In this document: piece after piece, positions 17,350 through 25,621 of the stretch
Layout: each line of letters opens with the position of its first letter
Position numbering within the stretch: position 1 is the stretch's first letter
Notes under the pieces: generated by a model
Database searches by the model: none
Seen by the model: the letters and a program-made list of their open reading frames with translations, nothing else
Told to the model about the DNA's origin: nothing
Source of the DNA: Thermogutta terrifontis
Lineage (GTDB): Bacteria; Planctomycetota; Planctomycetia; Pirellulales; Thermoguttaceae
Length of the DNA: 64,000 bases
Assembly: GCF_002277955.1 (NCBI RefSeq)
Contig: NZ_CP018477.1
Coordinates: forward strand, 992,001 to 1,056,000
Direction: 5' to 3'
Position numbers and translations under genes: made by a program

Positions 17350-17793
17350 ATGGTCTCGCCCGAAATGTTGCGCCGCTATCCGTACTTCGCCAAAATCAGC
17401 GAAGAATCCCTCAAGGAAATCGCCATGATGGCCGAGGAGCGGTCTTATCCCGCCGGACTTCAACTTTTTAATGAGGGCGATCCGGCCGACTATCTCAACA
17501 TCATTGTCGAGGGCGAGGTGCAGATTCAGTATCAGCTCGGCAATGGGGAGAAGCGGACGGTGGATACGCTGGTCCCCGGCGACATCCTGGTATGGTCGGC
17601 CCTTATCGAACCTTACCGGACGACCGCGATCGGAACGACTTCCAAACCGACGAAAGTCATCGCCATCAAGGCCAAGCCGTTACGGGAACTCTGCGATCGT
17701 GATCCAATGGTCGGTTACCAGTTGACACGCGAAATCGCCAAGCTCCTGGCCCATCGCCTGGAGAGCGCACGCGTTCAGTTGGCGGCCGCTTGA
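17350..17793 (+). CDS. Cyclic-nucleotide-binding domain protein, no DNA-binding domain
   Basis: A 147-residue stand-alone cNMP-binding domain of the Crp/Fnr type. The beta-roll is complete: YPAGLQLFNEGDPADYLNIIVEGEVQIQYQ, then TLVPGDILVWSALIEPYRTTAIGTTS in the phosphate-binding position, and helix REIAKLLAHRLESA. The typical PBC signature GE(L/I)ALL-x-x-x-x-R-(T/S)A is replaced by GDILVWSALIEPYRTTA, keeping an Arg-Thr-Thr-Ala core, so ligand binding is possible but unproven. It ends where Crp would begin its helix-turn-helix, so it is not a transcription factor. GAAAGGAG precedes the ATG. It lies 25 bases before hypA and is probably in one operon with it. Confidence 0.82.
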   Translation: MVSPEMLRRYPYFAKISEESLKEIAMMAEERSYPAGLQLFNEGDPADYLNIIVEGEVQIQYQLGNGEKRTVDTLVPGDILVWSALIEPYRTTAIGTTSKPTKVIAIKAKPLRELCDRDPMVGYQLTREIAKLLAHRLESARVQLAAA

Positions 17794-17818
17794 GAGGTTT
17801 GCAAACTGGAATGGGCGC

Positions 17819-18205
17819 ATGCACGAAGTGGCCCTCGTCGAGTCCCTCCTTCAATCGGTTCAGGAGCACATTCACGACAGCGGTGTGACTGGGCAAGTTC
17901 GCCGGGTGGAGGTGGTCATTGGAAGGCTTTCCGGCGTGGTGCCCGAGGCGTTCCGTTTTGCCTTCGAGGTGCTCAGTCCGGATGTCCTGGGGCCCGGGTG
18001 CGAACTTGTTATCCGCGAGATACCGGCGGTCTGCCGGTGCCGTCAATGCGGAGCCGTCTCCGAATTGAGCGAAATGATCCTCTATTGTCCGCGGTGTCAA
18101 AGTGATGACGTTCTCATCGAAGGGGGACGCGATTTGTTGCTCCAGTCGATAGAATTGGACGAAGAGGCAGAGTCCGGAGATCCTCGGCCCGGGGAACCCG
18201 ATTAA
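17819..18205 (+). CDS. hypA: Hydrogenase nickel chaperone HypA
   Basis: A 128-residue nickel-delivery protein for NiFe-hydrogenase maturation. It has the invariant MHE start whose His-2 binds nickel, the VEVVIGRLSGVVPEAFRFAFE segment, and the structural zinc site formed by CRQC and CPRC near residues 74 and 91. The tail beyond residue 112 is an acidic extension. hypB follows at 18450; the 244-base gap between them is unusually long and shows no gene. No hydrogenase subunits or other hyp genes are in the window, so the target enzyme is elsewhere. Confidence 0.93.
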   Translation: MHEVALVESLLQSVQEHIHDSGVTGQVRRVEVVIGRLSGVVPEAFRFAFEVLSPDVLGPGCELVIREIPAVCRCRQCGAVSELSEMILYCPRCQSDDVLIEGGRDLLLQSIELDEEAESGDPRPGEPD

Positions 18206-18449
18206 AGTGGCGGTTGTTCCGCCGGTGAGGGTTCGCGGTCGTCCATCGAGATTGGGACCAACCTCAGAAGGTGCGTCCCCGGCCGTGCGGACTTTCGATA
18301 ACAGGCGGAGTTCCACGTCTCGATCGATGCCGTCACACCATGACGGCGGCAGGTTTGCCCGGACGTGCTCAAATGCTCATTGGGTCAGGCGCCGGGGGCC
18401 GGCCCCTGCCATTCCCTGCTGAAAACAACCCGGTTAGGATCGTGGCTCT

Positions 18450-19118
18450 ATGAAAATCGTAGCGGCGAAGAAAATCTTAAAGGCGAACGATCAGTTGGCG
18501 GCCGCCAACCGAAGATTCTTCCACCAATCGGGAGTGTTTGTGGTCAACATTTTGGGTTCACCGGGTGGTGGGAAAACCTCGCTCATTGAAGCGCTCGCCG
18601 CCACGCTCAACGGCAAAGGACCCCTTGCGGTGATCGAGGGCGATCTGGCCGGGACGGTGGACGCAGAGCGGCTTTCCGCCCGAGGGTTGCCCGTCGTCCA
18701 GATCACCACAGAGGGAGCCTGCCATCTGGACGCCAATATGGTGGCAGCAGCGGTGGACGGCCTGCCACTGTCCCGGGGTGGTTGGTTGTTCATTGAGAAC
18801 GTGGGCAACCTCGTCTGTCCCGCTGGGTTCGACCTGGGAGAGGATCTACGGATCGTGATCCTGAGCGTCCCGGAAGGCGACGACAAAGTCATCAAATATC
18901 CCACCATTTTTCAATCCACGCAGGCAGTGGTTATCAGCAAAATAGATCTGCTTCCTTATTTCGAGTTTCAGCCGCAGCGGGTCAGGGAGACGCTTTGCCG
19001 ATTGAATCCTGACGCCGCCGTGTTTGAAGTCTCTGCAAAAACCGGACAGGGCATGGGGGAACTTGCGGAATGGCTGGTCGCGCGGCGGACGGCGGCCGAA
19101 TCTAAAGCGGGCGGTTGA
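18450..19118 (+). CDS. hypB: Hydrogenase maturation GTPase HypB
   Basis: A 222-residue SIMIBI GTPase that loads nickel onto hydrogenase with HypA. Seen: P-loop GSPGGGKTS near residue 37, VIEGDLAGTVDAERL, the metal-site region TEGACHLDANM with Cys and His, ENVGNLVCPAGFDLG with the second metal Cys, and the base-recognition SKIDLLPY. The N-terminal Cys-rich high-affinity nickel motif of E. coli HypB and the His-rich stretch of other forms are both absent, so it is the short form. arsC starts 45 bases later on the same strand. Confidence 0.95.
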   Translation: MKIVAAKKILKANDQLAAANRRFFHQSGVFVVNILGSPGGGKTSLIEALAATLNGKGPLAVIEGDLAGTVDAERLSARGLPVVQITTEGACHLDANMVAAAVDGLPLSRGGWLFIENVGNLVCPAGFDLGEDLRIVILSVPEGDDKVIKYPTIFQSTQAVVISKIDLLPYFEFQPQRVRETLCRLNPDAAVFEVSAKTGQGMGELAEWLVARRTAAESKAGG

Positions 19119-19163
19119 TGTCTCATCCCCGAAAGATGATGGAGGGCTACAGGGAGATCGACA

Positions 19164-19622
19164 GTGGCGCGGAGTCAACCCAACTCCAAGTTGCGGATTC
19201 TTTTTCTTTGCACGGGCAATTCGTGTCGCAGTCAGATGGCCGAGGGCTGGGCAAGGCACCTGAAAGGTGACGTCATCGAAGCCCACTCGGCGGGCGTTCA
19301 ACCTCATGGCCTGAACCCGTGGGCGGTCCGCGTCATGGCAGAAGCCGGGGTGGATATTTCCGGCCATCGCAGCAAACACCTGGACGAGGTTCTCCATATT
19401 CCCTTCGATTATGTGATTACCGTGTGCGACGACGCCGCGGAAAACTGCCCCGTTTTTCCCGGTACAACCACGCGCCTCCACGTGGGATTTCCCGATCCCC
19501 CGCGTCTTGCTCGCGGATTGACTGACGATGAAGCGATTCTGAGGATCTATCGCCAGGTGCGAGATGCCATCCGGCGGTTTGTGGAGACGCTGCCAGAATC
19601 CCTTCCCCCGCGGCAGGCATGA
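19164..19622 (+). CDS. arsC: Arsenate reductase, thioredoxin-linked (low-MW phosphatase fold)
   Basis: A 152-residue ArsC of the low-molecular-weight phosphatase type, reducing arsenate to arsenite with electrons from thioredoxin. The CX5R loop is CTGNSCRS near residue 16, and the distal pair of redox cysteines is present in VCDDAAENCPVF. The family Asp lies in VGFPDPPR. GTG at 19164 is the only reasonable start, preceded by GGGAG. It sits behind hypB, away from the ars-type operon at 59.7-64 kb; it may be co-transcribed with hypB. Confidence 0.92.
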   Translation: MARSQPNSKLRILFLCTGNSCRSQMAEGWARHLKGDVIEAHSAGVQPHGLNPWAVRVMAEAGVDISGHRSKHLDEVLHIPFDYVITVCDDAAENCPVFPGTTTRLHVGFPDPPRLARGLTDDEAILRIYRQVRDAIRRFVETLPESLPPRQA

Positions 19623-19718
19623 TTCGGGCAAGCGCGGTTTAGAGTGAGGCAGCAGGGAAACCCACGCAGGCCAACGTAAGTTGTCTGCCGGCTTAACAGT
19701 CAGGACACGGCGTCGTGA

Positions 19719-20360
19719 TCAGGCCGCGTCACTGGTGGTGGATTCTTTCCAGAAGAATCCGATTCGGCTGGGGCGGTAGGTGCGAACGTCCCATTGTTCG
19801 GGAAGGGGAAGCTGCGAGAAATCATAGCGGTCGTGGGCCTCGACCACGACAACACTGTCGGATGGCAATTCTCGCATCAATCCGGTGATCAGCTCCTTCA
19901 TTGCGTCCCCGGCCTCAGTGTACAGTTCATACGGTGGGCAGCAGAAAGCGACATGGGGTTGCCTGGAGAACGAGGGGTGGTGCTTCCACCAAAGAAAAAC
20001 GTCAGCCGGGATGATTTCGGCACGCTCGTTCACTCCCAGGTGAGTCACGTTCTTGCGGAGAAACTGGCAGGCGACAGGGTCTTTCTCAATGAAGTAAGCG
20101 AAGGAAGCCCCGCGGCTGAGGGCCTCCAGGCCCATGGCACCTGTCCCCGCGAAGATATCGAGCACCACGCTCCCGGGAATGGCCTCGCGGAGGATGTTGA
20201 AAACGGCCTCGCGAACCCTGTCGCGCATTGGCCGCACGGACCAATCCCCACTGTACTGGAGACGCCGCCCCTTGAATTCCCCCCCGATGATGCGCAATCC
20301 GAGGGGGCGGCGAAACCGCCGCTTTCCGGAGGGTGATACGTCCTCGCTGCGTCCACCCAT
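19719..20360 (-). CDS. rsmD: 16S rRNA (guanine966-N2)-methyltransferase RsmD
   Basis: A 213-residue Rossmann methyltransferase. It has the family N-terminal LRIIGGEFKGRRLQY and RPMRDRVREAVFNIL, and the SAM loop VLDIFAGTGAMGLEALSRGA. Motif IV, normally (D/N)PPY or DPPF in RsmD, reads FCCPPYELY: the position of the catalytic Asp is Cys. That base-contacting acid is conserved in known RsmD, so activity is uncertain. The DNA reading at this codon is unambiguous in the given sequence. The ATG at 20360 gives a basic N-terminal extension of about 20 residues. It lies next to a protease gene on the same strand. Confidence 0.88.
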   Translation of the reverse strand: MGGRSEDVSPSGKRRFRRPLGLRIIGGEFKGRRLQYSGDWSVRPMRDRVREAVFNILREAIPGSVVLDIFAGTGAMGLEALSRGASFAYFIEKDPVACQFLRKNVTHLGVNERAEIIPADVFLWWKHHPSFSRQPHVAFCCPPYELYTEAGDAMKELITGLMRELPSDSVVVVEAHDRYDFSQLPLPEQWDVRTYRPSRIGFFWKESTTSDAA

Positions 20361-20487
20361 CGTTTGTTCTCCTTCGGCGGCTGCTGTCTCCAGCGTGCGC
20401 TTTAGAGTGTCACTCCTCGTCCCCCGGTTGGCTGGTTTATCCTATTGAACCGAGTGAACCGGGCCACGCGATTTTTTCGCGGGAGAC

Positions 20488-21480
20488 TTACAGTTTGAAT
20501 GGCTCCGGTGTAAATCCCACGATGATGAAGGCCAGCACCAACCACCCCAGGATCGCGCGTCCCCAGCCCAGCGGTGCTTCGTCATTGGCAGTTGGTGGAT
20601 GTTCTGGTCCCAGGAGCCCCAGCAGGAAGATCATCAAAAGCCATCCCCAGTAACCGAAGATGACCACCGCGGCAATCGCTGCCAGAAGCAGGAACATCCC
20701 CAGGGCATTCGCCCGCTTCCCCAATAAGGCATAGAGAATGTGGCCCCCGTCGAGTTGGCCAATGGGGATTAAATTGAGGGCCGTGATCAGCATGCCGACC
20801 CACCCGGCAAACGCCATCGGCCCAACGAGGAGGGTATAACCATCCGGGAGAGGACCTTTGATCCACTGCGTCAGATAGGTGAAAAGAAGAGGTTCTCCCA
20901 GTTCCATGAAGGCCGGTCCACGAACAACTGGAACTACCTGGGACTGCTGAATTCCCACAATGGTGAAAACGAGTGTGGGAATAAGCCCAGCCAGCGGTCC
21001 GGTGATGCCAATGTCAAACAGCGCCCGGCGATCGAGACGGCGGGTATCCATGGCAATGACCGCCCCGAATGTGCCGATCGGCGAGAACGGCATGGGCAAA
21101 AAGAACGGCAGTGTGGCCGGTGCGCCGTAGCGAAGCGCCTGGAGGAAATGCCCCATCTCGTGGGAAAGAAGCACGGCCATGATGCACACCGCGTATTTCA
21201 AACCTTCCAGCGGTCTCTGAAATCCCTGCGCCGCCGCGAACGTGCTCAGACAGGTGAGCAGGAAAAGAACGAGAGGGACGACCCATCTGGCCCGGGAAGG
21301 CTGTCGCGGCCGCGGGGCAAACTCGGCCCGAGTGACTTCCGGCGCGGGTGGGACCCCCGCCTCGCGGTAAACAGCATCGTCAGAGCGCGATAGATTGTCC
21401 CCCGGTTCGTCCTCAAACCAGGACGACCGCCGGTCCTCGGGATAACGCTCGTCGGGGTAGCGAGTCCAATAATCACTCAT
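20488..21480 (-). CDS. Site-2 protease family metalloprotease (M50)
   Basis: A 330-residue multi-spanning membrane zinc protease. Active-site motif HEMGHF is in LLSHEMGHFLQALRYGAP, and the third metal ligand is in the closing LIPIGQLDGGHILYALLG. About seven hydrophobic helices are seen. The N-terminal 70 residues are charged and Pro/Asp-rich, probably cytosolic. The ATG at 21480 is preferred; GTG at 21498 is possible. Intramembrane proteases of this family cut anti-sigma factors or membrane regulators; no partner is seen nearby. The 294 bases to the next gene hold no recognised feature. Confidence 0.88.
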   Translation of the reverse strand: MSDYWTRYPDERYPEDRRSSWFEDEPGDNLSRSDDAVYREAGVPPAPEVTRAEFAPRPRQPSRARWVVPLVLFLLTCLSTFAAAQGFQRPLEGLKYAVCIMAVLLSHEMGHFLQALRYGAPATLPFFLPMPFSPIGTFGAVIAMDTRRLDRRALFDIGITGPLAGLIPTLVFTIVGIQQSQVVPVVRGPAFMELGEPLLFTYLTQWIKGPLPDGYTLLVGPMAFAGWVGMLITALNLIPIGQLDGGHILYALLGKRANALGMFLLLAAIAAVVIFGYWGWLLMIFLLGLLGPEHPPTANDEAPLGWGRAILGWLVLAFIIVGFTPEPFKL

Positions 21481-21774
21481 GGATGCAAAACTCACCAAAA
21501 GTTACTGTCGGGTAAAATTTGCCCGAGTAAAGCACCTGGGCAAAACGCCGGGCCGGTGGGCCTGATCAACTCACCATCCGGGGGCGAAACTCGACCGCAC
21601 AACCCAGGTGGTCGGGCAAAATTGCCACGCCCCAGCTTTACCGTTAGTGTACCATTTCGATGGAGCAGGAAAACCAAGCGAACAATCTGGAACGGCCCGG
21701 ATTCAGTTACCGACCATCCCGAGCCATGATTTGATTACCCCCTCTTTCAGTATCCCCACTGCGGAGGGATTGCC

Positions 21775-23451
21775 TCACCCGCGGCGGAAGGCCTCTTCCA
21801 CGGCGGCCGCCTGCTCCGCTGCGGTTATCGAGGCCGAGACCTGGTAAGTCTGCTCCTCCACGCGGAGATTGGGCGGAACCACCGGGGCAGCTGATTGGCC
21901 GTTGTGAACAAACGTTCGATTACCTCCCGCCCGCTTGGCCTCCCTGAGCGTCTCCAACAACCGGAGGAACATGGCCGTGGGGGTGTCGTCGCTGCGTAAT
22001 TCGGTCACTGCGGCAGACAGCGTGAGATGGACTGTATCCCCACCGATCGCAAATTGGGCCACTTCGAATTGTTGCCGGAAATGCTCCGCTTGTTGGACAC
22101 CTTGCCGGACATCGGTTTCCCGCAACAGGAGGAGAAATTGATCGCCACCATAACGCACCCACGTGGCGTGGCGAAGGGAAGTCTGTTGGAAAACCTTCGC
22201 CACAGCGGCCAGAGTCTGGTCACCCAGGCGATGACCAAATCGTTGATTGATCCTGGCAAATTGGTCGAGATCGAACAGGACGGCCGTCAACCTCTCTCGG
22301 GCCAGCCTGCCGAGCGTGTGCGTTTGCAGAAACCGTTCTAGGCCAACCCGATTGAAAACACCAGTCAGCCGGTCGTAACAGAGCGGGGACGTCAACGCAG
22401 GCGGGGAATCGCTGTTGGCCGTCTCGTGGGCATAAACTGCTTCCAGCGCATCGCGGAATCCATGCGCAGATCCCATGAGATGGCTGCACTCTGCCTGTAT
22501 CTCTTTTACTGTGGCATTGAAGTCTCCACGCAAATCGATGCTCGTGAGCCGGATTTCCGCCTGTTGCAGCGCGAGCACCTGTTGATGGAGGTGCGAGAGT
22601 ATTTCTTCGGGAGGGGAGCTGGAGCTCGCACTGACAATGTTGGGAAGGACCTGATGGTACTGCCCGACCAACTCTTCGACCGTCGGTTCGACCCCGCTCA
22701 GCAGCGCTGCCAGCGCTTCGCGATCGGTGGGCGAATGACTGAAGAGTTGGTCGTGCAGTTGCCGCAGTTGATCGATCACCCTGTCGGTCTGTTGCAGAAG
22801 CTTAAGGACCGGGGACGAAGACGGTTCGCTTCCCGGCGGAATGTCGGTTTCCCGCTCGGAGCTTGCGACTCTCTCTGCACTAGGTGCAACCGATGACAGA
22901 TCTGCCTCCTCTGTTTCCGTTGTGCCGTTTGGGGGGACACCGTCTTCGGTTTCTGGAGTGTCCGAAGTATCGGGCACATCGTTCGTGACGCTTCGTGAAG
23001 TGGCTTGTCTTGTGGGCGTTTCATCGTCTGCGACCGGCTCCTCTTCTGGAGAAGTTTCGGGAATCTCGCTGTCCTGAGTCTCCCGGTCGGTCTTGCCACG
23101 ATTTGTGGCCGGGATGCCGCCGTCCTCAGGCTGGCCGGGGAAAGTTTCTGCGGCACTCTCGACAGGCGGTTTTTTCTCAGTCGCCGACGAGGGATCGCCA
23201 GGATCGGCCGGCTTTGGGGTGAGCCCGTCTCTGGTAGTTTGGGTCTCAGACGCGAGCCTGCCGTTATCGGAGTTTTTTGCGGCAGCTCGCACAACGTCAA
23301 TGTAACGGCGGAAATAAATAGCCGTCGCCACGCCCAGGGCGAGGTTCAGTGCCGCCATGACGATGAAGCTCAGCCACAGGCTCATCATTTTGCTGCAACC
23401 CGGTCCTCGGATCGCCGGGAGTTCACGACGTCTCTTGCTTCTTCGAGCCAC
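21775..23451 (-). CDS. Membrane-anchored GGDEF protein, GGDQF variant
   Basis: A 558-residue protein. The membrane helix is at about residues 23-47 (MMSLWLSFIVMAALNLALGVATAIYF), followed by an acidic Ser/Thr/Pro-rich linker of about 170 residues, a helical region, and a C-terminal GGDEF domain opening with LTGVFNRVGLERFLQ. The signature is YGGDQF, with Gln in place of the second acidic residue, and the usual ND after the first Asp strand is replaced by NQ. No RxxD inhibitory site precedes it. Diguanylate cyclase activity is thus uncertain. The GTG start at 23451 overlaps the upstream gene by 29 bases; an internal ATG at 23388 or 23385 would avoid this. Confidence 0.78.
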   Translation of the reverse strand: MARRSKRRRELPAIRGPGCSKMMSLWLSFIVMAALNLALGVATAIYFRRYIDVVRAAAKNSDNGRLASETQTTRDGLTPKPADPGDPSSATEKKPPVESAAETFPGQPEDGGIPATNRGKTDRETQDSEIPETSPEEEPVADDETPTRQATSRSVTNDVPDTSDTPETEDGVPPNGTTETEEADLSSVAPSAERVASSERETDIPPGSEPSSSPVLKLLQQTDRVIDQLRQLHDQLFSHSPTDREALAALLSGVEPTVEELVGQYHQVLPNIVSASSSSPPEEILSHLHQQVLALQQAEIRLTSIDLRGDFNATVKEIQAECSHLMGSAHGFRDALEAVYAHETANSDSPPALTSPLCYDRLTGVFNRVGLERFLQTHTLGRLARERLTAVLFDLDQFARINQRFGHRLGDQTLAAVAKVFQQTSLRHATWVRYGGDQFLLLLRETDVRQGVQQAEHFRQQFEVAQFAIGGDTVHLTLSAAVTELRSDDTPTAMFLRLLETLREAKRAGGNRTFVHNGQSAAPVVPPNLRVEEQTYQVSASITAAEQAAAVEEAFRRG

Positions 23452-25108
23452 GCGTGGGAGGGGAATGCCGCCGCTTGATCATCACAATGGCCGCCACACC
23501 CTTACTGATAGTTGCCCGTTCTTCCAGGATATTCTGGGCCTTTTCGATGAGTGTTTTGACGGGCTGATGGAGGTGGCTGCTGATCATCGGCAGAAGCCGC
23601 GTTTCCCAAAGAGGACGCTGCTGGGCATCTTTCGCCTGACGCGCGGCGGCTGTCGCCACAACGAGAACGGAGTCCTCAGGCGCCGACCAGCGATGGGCCA
23701 CATATTCGGATTCGGGATCCACCCCGAGCAGCGCACCGCTGGGGGGCACAATGCGATGACGCTTGGGAGTGATCAGAACGGCGTGGATTTCCCCGGCCGA
23801 CGCCATGCGGAGATTGGAGCCGCAGGGATCTATCAGTCCGCAGAAAATCGCGGCAGCCTGGTCGCCGGCTGAGCCCGTCCAGAGTGTCAGGTTGAGTTGC
23901 TCCACAAGTTTCCCGGGGTCCTTTGCATACTGGCACAGCGATCGCCACGCGCTCCGCACGGATGTCATAACGAGGGTACTGCGGACGGAATCGTCAGGCA
24001 TTTCGCCCATTGCGAAGTGGATTCGGCCGTCCCGGCCACAGCACCAGTCGTAAAAGGCGCCACCCAGTCGATCGGTTTCGAGCCAGCCGGCGAACTCCCA
24101 TCCCTCAACAAGTGGTGAAATGACCGGCAACTGGCTGCGGAGAAGGCGCTGAGCTGTGTCGAGCTGCCGCCGCAAATCAGTGGCCTGGAGAGCCGTCTGG
24201 AGGGCCGCTTCCCGCTCCAGTTCCGCTGCCACCCGGCCGGCCGTCACTTCCAATAGATCGATGTCTCTTTCGGAGAAAGAGCGTTCCTCCTGGGCGAAGA
24301 CCCACAGTGTTCCCAGAATCGTGGTCGGGGTCGAGATCGGCAGGCACACCGCGGAGGCACACGGTTCCGGGGGACGCCAGTGGGCGATCTGCGCGGCGGT
24401 TTCCAGGGCCACCGCGTGACCCAGCATGGCTTCCAGGTCGGCGAGGGACTCTTTGAGTATCCGGGGCGGAGCGAGGAGCCGGTTGAGGGGCAGTCCCCAG
24501 ACTGCTCGAACTTTAAGGTAACTCGTGCTTTCGTCGAGGATGTACACCGCCGCCGCCTGCGCTCTCACCGCTGTGGCCGCCGCGCGGAGGACTTCTTCCA
24601 GCCGTCGGGCAAGGTGCTGGGCCTCTTCTGGATGAGGAATCAGGGGAATGCCCGCTGCCAGTTCGGCTTCGCGCTCCCACAGCGCAGTCCGGGTGGCGAG
24701 GATTTCTCCCAGCATGCCTGCCACACTGCGGGCAATTTCCACGGCAGGATGGGCGGGCGAGAGCTTTTCCCTCACACGATCGGTTGGATCAATTCGGAGG
24801 TGACCAAACGGACGACGGTTGCGGTCAGGCTGGCCGCCATCCGCTTGCGGCGCGACCACGGGAACATCCTGGGGGCTCGTGGGCTCAGCTCCAGGAATGA
24901 AACGAAGAAGACAGCCCGTCGCTTCCAGGTAGGAACGACAGAACTGCCGCCATCCGGCAACAGTGCTGACGTCAGCAGCAGGCGGGGGGGTGAACTCTTC
25001 TGCGATGATGCGCAAGGATCGGGGGGACATCTCTTCCACGGCCCTTGAAGTTGTGCGGATGTGATCCATGGCGGTCATCCCTGACAATGACTTCTCCATA
25101 ACATGCAT
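23423..25108 (-). CDS. GAF plus SpoIIE-like (PP2C) protein, probable pseudophosphatase
   Basis: A 561-residue cytoplasmic protein. A GAF domain lies at about residues 160-310 (EVLRAAATAVRAQAAAVYILDESTSYLKV). The C-terminal 230 residues follow the SpoIIE/RsbU order, with GGAFYDWCC, GEMPDDSVRSTLVM, FCGLIDPCGSNLRMASAGEIHAVLI and GALLGVDPESEY. The phosphatase metal ligands are lost: GGDFYD has become GGAFYD, and the D-x-x-GHG and C-terminal DD-x-T motifs are not found. It probably no longer dephosphorylates, and may bind a partner. It is the upstream gene of a pair with the GGDEF protein. Several ATGs lie close together at the start (25108, 25099, 25078). Confidence 0.78.
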   Translation of the reverse strand: MHVMEKSLSGMTAMDHIRTTSRAVEEMSPRSLRIIAEEFTPPPAADVSTVAGWRQFCRSYLEATGCLLRFIPGAEPTSPQDVPVVAPQADGGQPDRNRRPFGHLRIDPTDRVREKLSPAHPAVEIARSVAGMLGEILATRTALWEREAELAAGIPLIPHPEEAQHLARRLEEVLRAAATAVRAQAAAVYILDESTSYLKVRAVWGLPLNRLLAPPRILKESLADLEAMLGHAVALETAAQIAHWRPPEPCASAVCLPISTPTTILGTLWVFAQEERSFSERDIDLLEVTAGRVAAELEREAALQTALQATDLRRQLDTAQRLLRSQLPVISPLVEGWEFAGWLETDRLGGAFYDWCCGRDGRIHFAMGEMPDDSVRSTLVMTSVRSAWRSLCQYAKDPGKLVEQLNLTLWTGSAGDQAAAIFCGLIDPCGSNLRMASAGEIHAVLITPKRHRIVPPSGALLGVDPESEYVAHRWSAPEDSVLVVATAAARQAKDAQQRPLWETRLLPMISSHLHQPVKTLIEKAQNILEERATISKGVAAIVMIKRRHSPPTRGSKKQETS

Positions 25109-25621
25109 TTACTGTGAACTACGCTACATTCCTAGATTGCACACATGGCGTAGAATGACGTTGTCTTTTATTAACTCTAGATTGTGTTAAGTCGTTAGCT
25201 TTCCACAAATGTGCAGAATGCGCATTAGCTACAGATTCACATCGGAGACGAACAGGGAAAAGTCAAATGCCGCAAGCAAATGAATTGTCTGTAAAGGCTG
25301 GGAAAGATGTATAGGCGCTTAGCGAAAAGCTGTAGTTTATCGAAAGAGCCATCTACGTCGTTCTAGGAGGCTGATGGCATCCTGGTGAGATAGGTATTCT
25401 TGCTTACTCACAGCAATCTAATCAAAAAATGTGGAATGTGTAAAGAATAGGGAATATAGCGGATATAGCCGCAGTACTGACCGTGCCGGAAACATCGATT
25501 TTAGCGATTATTTCTGTTTTTCTGGCAGGCTTTGGCCGATGAGCAAAATGCAGTATCGGCTCTGAACAGCCAGCCGGGCTTGGTCTATCGGCGGCAAGAG
25601 GATTGACACGGAGGCGCACGC
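25109..25621. other. AT-richer intergenic region between divergent genes
   Basis: A 513-base stretch that by eye is markedly richer in A and T than its neighbours. It separates the minus-strand signalling pair from the BBP7-like gene. No ORF, tRNA or long hairpin is convincing. Short inverted and direct words recur (ATATAGCGGATATAGCCGC near 25453). It may hold both promoters and binding sites, but no clear -10/-35 pair is called. Confidence 0.5.

Noticed and set aside
16893-17471. 192-codon frame with 9-residue repeats
   Set aside because: The repeats come from the 27-bp DNA array; the frame then runs out of phase into the cNMP-binding gene and has no ribosome site.
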